A stretch of DNA of 64,000 nt from Litoreibacter janthinus. GTDB lineage: Bacteria > Pseudomonadota > Alphaproteobacteria > Rhodobacterales > Rhodobacteraceae. Below the pieces are notes generated by a model, which was given only the letters and a program-made list of their open reading frames with translations, had not been told where the DNA came from and did not search any database. The stretch spans positions 1 to 64,000 of the forward strand of contig NZ_FOYO01000003.1 of assembly GCF_900111945.1 (NCBI RefSeq), written 5' to 3'. The translations under genes and the position numbers were made by a program. Below, in pieces: positions 17,966-25,955 of the stretch. Every line of letters starts with the position of its first letter. The stretch's first letter is position 1.

Positions 17966-18387
17966 GAGTCTGGCTTGAATTGGCGCAGCGTGACGAGCTT
18001 GATCTCGATGCCCCGCAAATCGGGCCTTTGGATGAGCGAGACCAGAGCCCCAGCTGGCACATCGCGATCTGCGAGTATGTGCAGACGCGGGGTTGTTTCG
18101 TTGAGCAACGGCGTCAGGGTCGCCAGCAATGTGTCAGGTGACACGGCATCACCGTTCAGTTGCAACTTATCATCGACATCCATCAACAGCAGCGGGCGGG
18201 GCAGGCGGTCCAAAGGAAGGTCTGACGTTTCGGCAAGATCAACCGACAACTCTTCGGTTTCGACCAATGAGCCGGACACGAGGAAAAAGAAGATCAAAAG
18301 CAGCACGATGTTCACTGTTGTCAGCGAGAAGTCGAGCGGCAGCTTGCGCGTGGCTTTCGGCAGGGTGTTGCGCTTTTCCGGGGTCAT
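17962..18387 (-). CDS. exbD2: ExbD/TolR-like protein lacking the membrane Asp
   Basis: A 141-residue protein with the ExbD layout: basic N-terminus, one helix (~20-42, VNIVLLLIFFFLVSGS), then a periplasmic domain ending RGIEIKLVTL. Canonical ExbD/TolR/MotB proteins have a proton-carrying Asp in the helix. Here the helix has no acidic residue and the nearest polar residue is Asn. It overlaps both neighbours by 4 bases, so it is co-translated with the Asp-bearing ExbD upstream and the TonB-like protein downstream. It may form a mixed ExbD dimer with one active proton site. Confidence 0.8.
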   Translation of the reverse strand: MTPEKRNTLPKATRKLPLDFSLTTVNIVLLLIFFFLVSGSLVETEELSVDLAETSDLPLDRLPRPLLLMDVDDKLQLNGDAVSPDTLLATLTPLLNETTPRLHILADRDVPAGALVSLIQRPDLRGIEIKLVTLRQFKPDS

Positions 18388-18830
18388 TGTGTGCTGCCCG
18401 CCACGACCTGAACGGTTGGAACACGCGCAAGCGTCAGGGCTTCTAACACTGCGGCCATGTCTTGCACTGTGGCGGACCGACCAGTGAGCAGCACGACGCG
18501 ATCAAGCCCTGCTTCGATCAGCGGATCGACCAGTTGGTGGATTTCGGAGAGAGCGACTTTCTCGCCGGCGGCTCGCAATGTGCCACGATCCACGGACCAG
18601 ATGGCGACAGTTTCCTTGTCGGTCGCCGCTTGTTCCACTGGCGGGGCTTCGCCCGATGCTGTGATGTTCCCCGCAGCACCGGGCGTCAGCGCCATCAGGG
18701 AATAGGGGGCCAGCGACGAGGTGAGCATGAAGAATACCAAAAGCTGGAACATGGCATCCGCCAAAGGAGTGAACGAAAAGCCGTAGCGGCGCGCCCGATT
18801 GGATTGGGGCAGGCTGCGGATCATGCTCAT
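18384..18830 (-). CDS. exbD1: ExbD/TolR-like proton-channel protein
   Basis: A 148-residue ExbD/TolR family protein. Its helix FTPLADAMFQLLVFFMLTSS (~20-39) carries the conserved Asp. The periplasmic part ends in the usual alternating strand/helix domain. The start is ATG at 18830, 10 bases after the exbB stop; a longer reading frame upstream overlaps exbB and lacks ExbD similarity. With ExbB it should convert proton motive force into movement of the TonB-like protein. Confidence 0.87.
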   Translation of the reverse strand: MSMIRSLPQSNRARRYGFSFTPLADAMFQLLVFFMLTSSLAPYSLMALTPGAAGNITASGEAPPVEQAATDKETVAIWSVDRGTLRAAGEKVALSEIHQLVDPLIEAGLDRVVLLTGRSATVQDMAAVLEALTLARVPTVQVVAGSTQ

Positions 18831-18840
18831 GGCAGGGGCC

Positions 18841-19485
18841 TCAACTGCGGCCCGAGGTGCCGGTGACGCGCCCGTAGATCGCCGCAGACATGAGGGTTTC
18901 CATGGAATGACGCTCGGCGTCGATGCGGCCCTCCAGCCAGATGGCAACGAAGTAGAAAACAAGCGCAATGACCAATCCCACGGCGGTGGTGGTCAACGCC
19001 GTCCAGATGCCACCAGCAAGAAGGGCAGGATCGACCGCGCCTTGGGCTTGCGACAGATTGCTGAACGCGTCGATCATGCCGATGACGGTGCCAAGAAGGC
19101 CAAGCATCGGTGCGGCTTGCACTACCGCTTCCAGTATGCGCATCCGGCGCGACATTGCGGCCAGCTCGATCAGAGCGGTCTGGCGGCCTAGCTCTTCGGC
19201 ATAAGCTTGATCACCAGGGCGGGCTTGCAGTCCCGAGAACGTCGCCTGAAGCACGCGTAGCAAGGTGGTTTTGCGAGAGGAGGCTTCGCGCAGGGCGCTG
19301 TCGGATTTGCCGGATAACCAATTGGACACGGCGTCTTCTGCCTGCTTCCGGCGTCCGACGCCGAGCGACATAAACTGCGCAATTTTGTAAAGCGTGACGG
19401 TGGTGGCGACCATTGAAAGGACCGCCAAGGCCGTGAACACTGCAATTGTCACAGGGTTGAGTGAAGAAAGATCGGGGGCGTTCAT
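18841..19485 (-). CDS. exbB: ExbB/TolQ/MotA-family proton-channel protein
   Basis: A 214-residue three-helix protein: TM1 at ~12-36, then a cytoplasmic loop with a basic helical stretch, TM2 in PMLGLLGTVIGMIDAF (~128-145) and TM3 in WTALTTTAVGLVIALVFYF (~165-185). The GLLGTVxGM and Thr-rich TM3 motifs are diagnostic of MotA/TolQ/ExbB. It forms the stator pentamer for the two ExbD-like proteins downstream. ATG at 19485. The operon order exported protein-exbB-exbD-exbD-tonB-like, next to ppkA, is unlike iron-uptake operons: no TonB-dependent receptor is present. Confidence 0.9.
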   Translation of the reverse strand: MNAPDLSSLNPVTIAVFTALAVLSMVATTVTLYKIAQFMSLGVGRRKQAEDAVSNWLSGKSDSALREASSRKTTLLRVLQATFSGLQARPGDQAYAEELGRQTALIELAAMSRRMRILEAVVQAAPMLGLLGTVIGMIDAFSNLSQAQGAVDPALLAGGIWTALTTTAVGLVIALVFYFVAIWLEGRIDAERHSMETLMSAAIYGRVTGTSGRS

Positions 19486-19547
19486 GCTTAGCGCTCCGCC
19501 CCCGACGCATTCGGACCTATTGGCAGGGGGCCTTTTAGGTCAAAAGG

Positions 19548-19988
19548 TCAGACGCCCAGCTGGATGTCGCTGCGGGAATTTGTGATCAAGCCGGACATGC
19601 AGAAATCATGGTCGCCGTCGCTCGACTTACAGGCTGACACGTCGTTGATCAGGATGCGCGAGATTGAGGCACATTTCTTACCTGCCAGATTGAACTGAAC
19701 GACCTTGGTTTTGCCAACAGGCAAAGCGCCAAACTCCAGAACCAGCGTGCCGGTGACAAGGCTGTTTTCGTCAAACAAGGCAACCTGATACGCGGTTTCC
19801 ACAAGGGCGATGCCCGTGTTGTTGGTGGCGACATAGGTCAGCTGGCAGCCATCCCCGATATCAGTGGCGGTGTTGAGTTCCAAAGCGAAATTCCCGCTTT
19901 GCGCCAAGGCGGGATTGGCCACTGCCAAGATTGCGGCTGTCGCAGCGGTTGCAGTTGCGTTGAAAATGGTTTTGGTCAGCTGTCGCAC
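19548..19988 (-). CDS. Small exported Cys-containing protein of unknown function
   Basis: A 146-residue protein starting at GTG (19988) after GGGGGATC. It has a clear Sec signal peptide cut after ANPALAQ (~30). The mature part is ~115 residues with four Cys (DGCQL, KKCAS, SACKS, DFCMS), suggesting two disulfides, and alternating strands. I do not recognise a family. It lies upstream of exbB on the same strand with a 62-base gap, so it is probably part of the exbBD/TonB-like operon and could be its periplasmic ligand or partner. Confidence 0.6.
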   Translation of the reverse strand: MRQLTKTIFNATATAATAAILAVANPALAQSGNFALELNTATDIGDGCQLTYVATNNTGIALVETAYQVALFDENSLVTGTLVLEFGALPVGKTKVVQFNLAGKKCASISRILINDVSACKSSDGDHDFCMSGLITNSRSDIQLGV

Positions 19989-20053
19989 GCGTGTGATCCC
20001 CCAAAGAAATTTCTACCAATGGACTCGTAACGCAGCACGAGACCGTTGTGACT

Positions 20054-20082
20054 AGAAGGGCGCATAGAGGCCCGCCTGTCAA
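20054..20082 (-). promoter_or_regulatory. Possible promoter of the exbBD operon
   Basis: On the minus strand TTGACA (20082-20077) is followed after 17-18 bases by CTTCTA-like bases. The -35 is perfect and the -10 poor. It would give a ~60-base leader before the GTG at 19988. A CGGGGC/GCCCCG-type hairpin at 20102-20119 lies just upstream and could end the previous gene. Confidence 0.33.
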
Positions 20083-20130
20083 CGGAAGATCGGGGGATGA
20101 GCGGGGCAATTGCGCCCCGAAGGTGTTGAT

Positions 20131-20805
20131 TTAGCGATAAACGCCGGTGGACCAAACTTTGCGGATCCGGTCAATACGCTGAGCCGCGCGCGAAGATGCT
20201 GCGGCCGTCGGGCGGCGAGGTTGTAACGGCTGAAGAGCTGTTCGCGGTGGAAACTGTTGTTCGAAAATACCGTCTTGGTCGCTGTTAGATGCGCCTTTCG
20301 TTTCGGTCTCGCCTTGACCACGGAAGCGGCGCAGTGTGCCTGGGGCCACAATCCCAAGCGGCGCGGCTGCAACAGCGATTTCTCGCGCCTGCGGTTTGCG
20401 CTTCACTGATGCCACACTGGTTGAGGGCGTATCATCAACGACGATTGCATCGTCGATATGCGCAAACAGCGGTAAGTCTGGAGACATCCGAGCAGCGTCG
20501 TCAGTTTGGATCGTTGTATACTGAAGAAGCGGAGGCTCGGGCTGGGTAAATGCTGCTGGTTTGATCAAAACGGGGGGCGTGACTTCCGATTGCTCGGGAG
20601 GAGTCCAAGTTGTGACGCTTGCGGCCACAAACTGGGAATTCGCGATTTTGGATGCGGGGGCAAGCTCGCTTGCGGCGACGGATTGCGCCACTGCAGGGGT
20701 TGCGACCTGATCGGTCAAGCGTTGAAAAAGCCCGTAGGACGCACCGGCGGAAACACCGATGATCACCATGCATGCGCCTGTTCCCAGAAGTTTCTTGACC
20801 GACAT
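20131..20805 (-). CDS. Single-pass membrane protein with STGVYR tail, unknown function
   Basis: A 224-residue protein. One N-terminal helix (~6-27, ACMVIIGVSAGASYGLF) acts as a signal anchor; the rest is a disordered Pro/Gln/Ala/Arg-rich region with no visible domain. The C-terminus ends RKVWSTGVYR. The caspase-like protein encoded 700 bases away ends KLSTGVFR, an unusual match that suggests a shared docking or sorting tag. The ATG at 20805 has a good GGAGA site. It is divergent from the DUF1036 gene. Confidence 0.6.
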   Translation of the reverse strand: MSVKKLLGTGACMVIIGVSAGASYGLFQRLTDQVATPAVAQSVAASELAPASKIANSQFVAASVTTWTPPEQSEVTPPVLIKPAAFTQPEPPLLQYTTIQTDDAARMSPDLPLFAHIDDAIVVDDTPSTSVASVKRKPQAREIAVAAAPLGIVAPGTLRRFRGQGETETKGASNSDQDGIFEQQFPPRTALQPLQPRRPTAAASSRAAQRIDRIRKVWSTGVYR

Positions 20806-20874
20806 AATAAATTCTCCAAAAAAATCCGGCGTGAACCGTGAAGAGAGTATGACAGAGTTTGCCTTGTTTTTCTA

Positions 20875-20933
20875 GTGTTTCAAGGGAAACACGAAAATGC
20901 AGCTCTCTCTTTAGCTTTGCATCAAAGCGCTTT
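20875..20933. promoter_or_regulatory. Cluster of dyads in the divergent promoter region
   Basis: The 140-base gap between the gene at 20805 (minus) and the DUF1036 gene (plus) is AT-rich and holds three dyads: GTGTTTC-AAGG-GAAACAC (20875-20892), GCTTTG-CAT-CAAAGC (20914-20928) and AAAGCGCTTT (20924-20933). The last two overlap and sit 13 bases before the DUF1036 ATG. They are candidate operator sites; the binding protein is unknown. Confidence 0.45.
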
Positions 20934-20945
20934 AGCGTGTGAGCT

Positions 20946-21392
20946 ATGAATCATACTGCTACTTCATTGAGTTACGTGATCTGCCGCGCCGCAGCATTGG
21001 CCTTTGCTCTGGTGGGCGGAATGGCGCTCAGTCCCGGTGCCGCGCGGGCTGAATTCGCGGTGTGCAACCAAAGCTTTGACGTGGTGAATGTCGCCATTGG
21101 ACGCGACGTGGACGGCGATTTCCAGACAGAAGGGTGGTGGACCATCGGGACCAACCAATGCGCGAACGTCATCCGTGAGGAGTTGGAAAGCCGCTATATC
21201 TACGTTTATGCGCAGGATGTGTTCGGCAAGCCGATGCTGAACGGGACCACAACCATGTGTATCGAGCCCAAGCGTTTCACGATCCGCGGTATCTCCAGCT
21301 GTTGGTCGCGCGGTCATATTCAGGCGCGGTTCATCGAGGTGGATACAGAAAAGACGCAGCGTTGGTCGCTTTTCTTAACGCCTCCGAACTAA
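20946..21392 (+). CDS. Exported DUF1036 protein
   Basis: A 148-residue protein with a Sec signal peptide (~1-36, ending ARA). The mature domain is DUF1036: VCNQSFDVVNVAIG, EGWWTIGTNQC, LESRYIYVYAQD, then a FTIRGISSCWSRG segment. Four Cys, probably paired. DUF1036 proteins are small periplasmic proteins of alphaproteobacteria without an agreed function. It is co-oriented with the caspase and M23 genes that follow and probably forms one unit with them. Confidence 0.85.
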   Translation: MNHTATSLSYVICRAAALAFALVGGMALSPGAARAEFAVCNQSFDVVNVAIGRDVDGDFQTEGWWTIGTNQCANVIREELESRYIYVYAQDVFGKPMLNGTTTMCIEPKRFTIRGISSCWSRGHIQARFIEVDTEKTQRWSLFLTPPN

Positions 21393-21509
21393 CTTTCAGG
21401 CCAATGCGTTCAAATTGCCTTGATTTTTCAAGTTGTGACTCGCCCGCGGGGGCGATTTCGGGCTAAACTGTCGACACGCTTCGAGTGTAGAAGGGATTTT
21501 TGTAAGTTT

Positions 21510-23507
21510 ATGTCGCGTTTATTCGACATGTGCAGACAGGTTTGTGGACGGGGGATCGCCATTTCGGCGTTCGCCGTCGTTATGTTTGTCGGGTCGGCTT
21601 CCGCGCAGGATCGACTGGCACTTGTAATCGGCAACTCGACTTACGAAACTATTCCCGCTCTCAAGAACCCGCAAAACGACGCGAATGCGGTGAGTGATAC
21701 GTTGACCAACCTCGGCTTCGACGTGACCTTGCTGACAGATGCGACCTCGGATCAGTTCTGGCTGAAACTAGAAGACTTTGTGAAGCGGTCTGAAACGGCC
21801 GAAACAACGCTCTTCTATTATTCCGGCCACGCCTTCCAGTTGGAAGGGGCCAACTATTTAGTGCCGGTCAATGCACAGCTTAAGTCCAGACAGGCCATTT
21901 TTGACGAAACATGGAGCCTTGATGGGATTATCAAACGTCTTCAGGCGCGCAATCGGCAGACGCTGATTTTCCTCGACGCCTGCCGCGATAGCCCGCTGCC
22001 GCAAAACATGACGGCAAATGGCGGCGGTCTGGCGCGACTGAACACTGGCATCGGCACATTTGTGGCGTTTGCGACCGAGCCAGGTGCGGTGACGTATGAC
22101 GGGCAGGGCGATAACAGCCCGTTCACGACGGCGCTGCTGAACCACATCGAGACGCCGTCGATCTCCATTTCCGACATGATGATCCGCGTCCGCAACGAGG
22201 TGGAGGAGCGCACCTTCCGCAGGCAGACGCCTTGGGATCAGTCCTCGCTGCGCTCCCAATTCTACTTCCAGCCCGAATACGAAAACGCGCCGACGCTGAC
22301 TGCTGCTGACTACGAGATGCTGGCGCAGCTAGATCCCAAGGGTCGCGAACGCTTCTTGGCGCTGCTGGCCGAAAGCGGCATTGCCGTAGACGCCCCAGCG
22401 GACTTGATCGAAGGAGCGAGCCTGGAGCTTGCCGTTGCGGATGAAAATTCCTTGATTATTGCAGCCCCGATTCCGGCGAGCCTTCCCAAAGAAGTGCCAC
22501 CGACGACGGTCGAGGTGACCGAAGCCATTCGTCCCGAAGATGTTGCCATTGTTGATGATGTAGGTCTCGTGTTCTCGGTGCCGGATGTGGTGAAGACGAC
22601 CCAGTCGGCCAAGGCATCAAGCGGTGTTGCTGAGAATGTCGGGCCGGTCGTGATTGAATTGGCCTCGCTTGGGCAAGCCCCAAGCAACACGTTGAACCGC
22701 CAGACGATTGATACATTCCTGCCCGGCTCCGCGCCTGCGGCAACGGCCAACGGGTCGATCGAGTTGCAGAACATCGAAGCATCAGGCCCTGATGGCTCGG
22801 CCGCGATCGCGGCTGCAAGTGGGGCGCTGTCCGCCTCTGGCGGCGGCGGCCAAGCGGCGGCGTTGGTTCGTGCTGGCACTGCCATTGCAGCCCGCGCGCA
22901 GGGCGACATCATACGCGTCGCGGCCCTGACTTCCCCGACGCGCAGCCTGCCACCGTCGATTTTTGAAGCGCCTGCAATTGAGGGCCGTGAAGTTTTGCCA
23001 GACAGCGATGAAAGCCGCGCTATTCTGGCCAGCATCGACCCGACCTTGCTTGAAGAGCTGACTAAGCCCTCCGTTCCTGGCGCGGATGAACCGGTTCTGC
23101 CAGAGATCGACCCGGAGCAAATGGCGTCCGATGTTCAGACAGAGTTGTCGCGACTTGGTTGTTACCGGATGCGGATCGACGGGGACTGGGGCAATGGCTC
23201 TCGTCGTGCTCTGACCAGCTACTTCCTGAACAAGCGGATCGTGCCTGAAAGCCTTGAACCAAGCCTCCCACTGCTGCGTCAGCTGAAGTCTGAGGGTAAA
23301 GTGGTTTGCCAAGTTCAGGTGGCACGTGCGAAGCCGACAACTGTGAAGAAGACCACAGTCAAGGCGACCCCGAAAGCGACGACCACTGCTAAGAAGGCTC
23401 CGGCCAAGAAGCGCGTTATTCGGAAGATCACCAAGCCAACTGCTGCGGCCTCTTCGGGGACGACAAAGAAACGTATCACAAAGCTGAGCACTGGCGTGTT
23501 CCGCTAA
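21510..23507 (+). CDS. Exported caspase-fold (C14) protease with peptidoglycan-binding-like domain
   Basis: The chosen start at 21510 gives a 665-residue protein with a clean signal peptide (~1-33, ending SASAQ). An upstream in-frame start (21420) adds 30 residues without signal character. Residues ~34-255 are a caspase domain: RLALVIGNSTY, catalytic His in YYSGHAF and Cys in FLDACRDSP. A long Ala/Ser-rich linker follows. Residues ~540-590 (LSRLGCYRMRIDGDWGNGSRR) resemble PG_binding_1. The last ~55 residues are Lys/Thr-rich and end STGVFR. Family knowledge supports a Cys protease with Asp, Arg or Lys specificity. Its placement in a T6SS locus suggests envelope processing; this is inference. 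Confidence 0.85.
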   Translation: MSRLFDMCRQVCGRGIAISAFAVVMFVGSASAQDRLALVIGNSTYETIPALKNPQNDANAVSDTLTNLGFDVTLLTDATSDQFWLKLEDFVKRSETAETTLFYYSGHAFQLEGANYLVPVNAQLKSRQAIFDETWSLDGIIKRLQARNRQTLIFLDACRDSPLPQNMTANGGGLARLNTGIGTFVAFATEPGAVTYDGQGDNSPFTTALLNHIETPSISISDMMIRVRNEVEERTFRRQTPWDQSSLRSQFYFQPEYENAPTLTAADYEMLAQLDPKGRERFLALLAESGIAVDAPADLIEGASLELAVADENSLIIAAPIPASLPKEVPPTTVEVTEAIRPEDVAIVDDVGLVFSVPDVVKTTQSAKASSGVAENVGPVVIELASLGQAPSNTLNRQTIDTFLPGSAPAATANGSIELQNIEASGPDGSAAIAAASGALSASGGGGQAAALVRAGTAIAARAQGDIIRVAALTSPTRSLPPSIFEAPAIEGREVLPDSDESRAILASIDPTLLEELTKPSVPGADEPVLPEIDPEQMASDVQTELSRLGCYRMRIDGDWGNGSRRALTSYFLNKRIVPESLEPSLPLLRQLKSEGKVVCQVQVARAKPTTVKKTTVKATPKATTTAKKAPAKKRVIRKITKPTAAASSGTTKKRITKLSTGVFR

Positions 23508-23528
23508 AGGCAGGCCTAGGCTCCGCCC

Positions 23529-25892
23529 ATGGAAATCGACCCCCGGTTTAAACAAGCCAAGAAAAAATCCTCGCGACGCAAGTTCCGGCAACAGCACGGT
23601 CCCGCGTTGTTGATCGGCGGTGGTGGTGTCGCGGTTCTGGCTCTTGTCGCGTGGATCGCAATGAGTGGGTTCATCACGATTTCCGCTCCGCCGGATGCAG
23701 AGGCGTTCACAGACGAAGAACTCACCGAAAATCTGGAAGAGCTTGAAGAAGGGCTGGAAGAGGACATTACCGCCACCTCGACCGCCGACGCGCTGGCATA
23801 TGCCTCGGCCTTTGTAGATGTGGCGGGCGATCCGATGGTGCTGCGATTTGATGCCAGCCTGACGACCAAGGCGCGCCCCTTACCCAGCCACCCCGACTTG
23901 CCCTTGGTGCGCGTCGGCCAGTTTGCAATCGACACCTTGGTGCTGGTGCAGGACGACATGATCACCCGACAGGAAAAGTTGATCACCACGCTGCCTTCCA
24001 GTCGCGAGGAATTTGCGTTCTTTCAAGCTCAACGAACACAGTCGCAAACCCCTGGAATAGCCACGCCCGTCAGCTTTGAAGTGCCGGATCTGGACGAGAC
24101 GACCGCCGATCAGGGAAGCCTTGATGGCGACAGTTGGGGGGATAGCATTGATGGGGAGGATGTCGGGCAAGACACATACACCCAAACCGTGATTGAAAAC
24201 ACCACCAGCCTTACTATCGTCAAACGAGAGGACCAGCGCGCGCTGGCCTATAATGATCTGTTCTTACGGCTCAAGGACAACCGTTCACTGGTGGATATTC
24301 TGGGTGATAACGGCTTTGACGCTGATGCCGCAAAATCCTTTCAGGAAAAGGGCACGCCTCTGATCGCAGAGCTGTCAGAGCTTCCGGCGGATTATGTGCT
24401 GGCCGTCCGCTCAGTACCGAGCAAGACTGGGGCTAAACCCGTTCAACTTTCGGTTTACACGCGCGACACCTATATCGGCTCCGTCGCTTTGGAAGACGAT
24501 GGCAGCATTGTACAATCTGCAGATCCTTGGGTGTTGGACGAGTTGTTCTCTTACGCAGAGGATGACGGCAGCACCGATACCGTGTCAGCCCGAAAATACC
24601 GGCTTTTGGACGCGTTCTATTCTGCTGCGATCCGCAACGGTGTTCCGACATCGGTTGTTGGTGAAAGTATCGTTTTGCTCAGTCAGGACAATGATCTGGA
24701 GGCTTTCGCAACCACTGGTGACCGGATGACACTGCTCTATGCTCGCGAGCCAGGTCCGAATGGTGCAGGGCCGGGTCAGGTGTTGTATGCCGCGATCGAA
24801 GGCCCGTCGGGGGACAAGATCTGCTACGTCGCTCAAGTGCCCGGGGAGGGGTTCAAGTGCTTCACCGAGAAGGGCGTCGCTGGGACCGTGGGGAGTGCAT
24901 CAAACGGGATGGTGACGCCGGTCTCTGGCGTTCTGACTTCCCCGTTCGGGCCACGCTTCCACCCGATCCTGAAGAAGGTGAAGGTTCACCATGGCGTCGA
25001 TTGGGCGGCCCCGACCGGCACGCCAATTCTGGCGGCGTTTGACGGGCGGGTCAGCTTTGCGGGCAATGGCGGCGGCTATGGCAACGTCATCAAGATCGCC
25101 CACGCGGGGGGGCGGGAAACGCGCTATGCCCACATGTCGAAGTTCTCTCCTTTGGGAAAAGTTGGGGCGGTCGTTCGGGCGGGTGACGTGATCGGTTTCG
25201 TTGGCACGACCGGCCGGTCCACCGGACCCCATTTGCATTTCGAGCTGCGCGAAAGGGGGGCCAGCATGGATCCGTTCAACGCCCCACCCGCGGGGTCAGC
25301 GCCTGTTATGATGGCGTCGGCTTCGAACGCGGTTGAAAGTCTTGTGAACCAGATCATCAAGGTTGAAAGTGCGGGCAACGCGTCGGCCAAGAACTCTCGC
25401 TCCTCGGCCACGGGGTTGGGCCAGTTTATCTCCAGCACATGGATCAGGATGATGCGGACCTACCGTCCTGACCTTGCCGCAACGATGAGCCGGGAGGAGC
25501 TGTTAAAACTCAGGTTCGACCCGACACTTAGCCGCGAAATGGTCACCAATCTGGCCCGCGAGGGCGAGGCCTACCTGCGCGCGCGCGGCCATGCGATCAG
25601 CGCGGGGCGGCTCTATCTCGCCCACTTCCTTGGGGCTGAAGGTGCGCATGTCGCGCTGAGTGCGCCCGACAACGCGCAGATTTTGGATGTGATGGGAGCA
25701 GGGGTCGTGAAAGCGAACCCGTTCTTGCAAGGCCGCGACATTGCATGGGTCAAGAACTGGGCCGAACGCAAGATGAACCGGAAGGGTGGCCCCGTCACTA
25801 TTACGAATGCCGCACCCGCAGTTGCCCGCATTCCGCCGGAAGTTGCGGCATACAAAAAAACGATAGCTGCTGTTCTGGAAATGGCGGGCTGA
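23529..25892 (+). CDS. M23 endopeptidase fused to a lytic-transglycosylase-like domain
   Basis: A 787-residue protein with a basic N-terminus and one anchor helix (~30-52). A long periplasmic region leads to an M23/LytM domain (~465-585) with zinc ligands visible in HHGVDWAA and HLHFELRE (the first ligand, in SPFGPRFHP, is also kept). Residues ~598-760 resemble SLT/lysozyme-like lytic transglycosylases: VESAGNASAKN, SATGLGQFISSTW, and YLAHFLG. It should cut both peptide and glycan bonds of peptidoglycan. T6SS assembly needs local wall opening, and dedicated hydrolases (TagX, MltE-type) do this elsewhere. It starts 21 bases after the caspase gene. Alternative: general cell-wall remodelling. 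Confidence 0.88.
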   Translation: MEIDPRFKQAKKKSSRRKFRQQHGPALLIGGGGVAVLALVAWIAMSGFITISAPPDAEAFTDEELTENLEELEEGLEEDITATSTADALAYASAFVDVAGDPMVLRFDASLTTKARPLPSHPDLPLVRVGQFAIDTLVLVQDDMITRQEKLITTLPSSREEFAFFQAQRTQSQTPGIATPVSFEVPDLDETTADQGSLDGDSWGDSIDGEDVGQDTYTQTVIENTTSLTIVKREDQRALAYNDLFLRLKDNRSLVDILGDNGFDADAAKSFQEKGTPLIAELSELPADYVLAVRSVPSKTGAKPVQLSVYTRDTYIGSVALEDDGSIVQSADPWVLDELFSYAEDDGSTDTVSARKYRLLDAFYSAAIRNGVPTSVVGESIVLLSQDNDLEAFATTGDRMTLLYAREPGPNGAGPGQVLYAAIEGPSGDKICYVAQVPGEGFKCFTEKGVAGTVGSASNGMVTPVSGVLTSPFGPRFHPILKKVKVHHGVDWAAPTGTPILAAFDGRVSFAGNGGGYGNVIKIAHAGGRETRYAHMSKFSPLGKVGAVVRAGDVIGFVGTTGRSTGPHLHFELRERGASMDPFNAPPAGSAPVMMASASNAVESLVNQIIKVESAGNASAKNSRSSATGLGQFISSTWIRMMRTYRPDLAATMSREELLKLRFDPTLSREMVTNLAREGEAYLRARGHAISAGRLYLAHFLGAEGAHVALSAPDNAQILDVMGAGVVKANPFLQGRDIAWVKNWAERKMNRKGGPVTITNAAPAVARIPPEVAAYKKTIAAVLEMAG

Positions 25893-25903
25893 GGCGCCGC
25901 CCG

Positions 25904-25937
25904 TGACGGGCCGCCGCGATTGGGCCGCCCGTCATTT
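25904..25937. terminator. Shared hairpin between M23 and clpV genes
   Basis: TGACGGGC (25904-25911) pairs with GCCCGTCA (25927-25934); ATTTGTGTTT follows on the plus strand. It lies between two convergent stops (25892 and 25956), where a bidirectional terminator is expected. Confidence 0.45.
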
Positions 25938-25955
25938 GTGTTTGCGAAGCCGGAT

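Noticed and set aside
16562..19485. Iron-siderophore TonB-ExbBD uptake system
   Set aside because: There is no TonB-dependent receptor, and the rod protein lacks a TonB C-terminal domain and instead shares its end with PpkA.
21510..23507. Caspase-like gene as part of an anti-phage abortive-infection system
   Set aside because: It has a signal peptide and a wall-binding-like domain, so it acts outside the cytoplasm; no nucleotide cyclase, gasdermin or sensor partner is adjacent.
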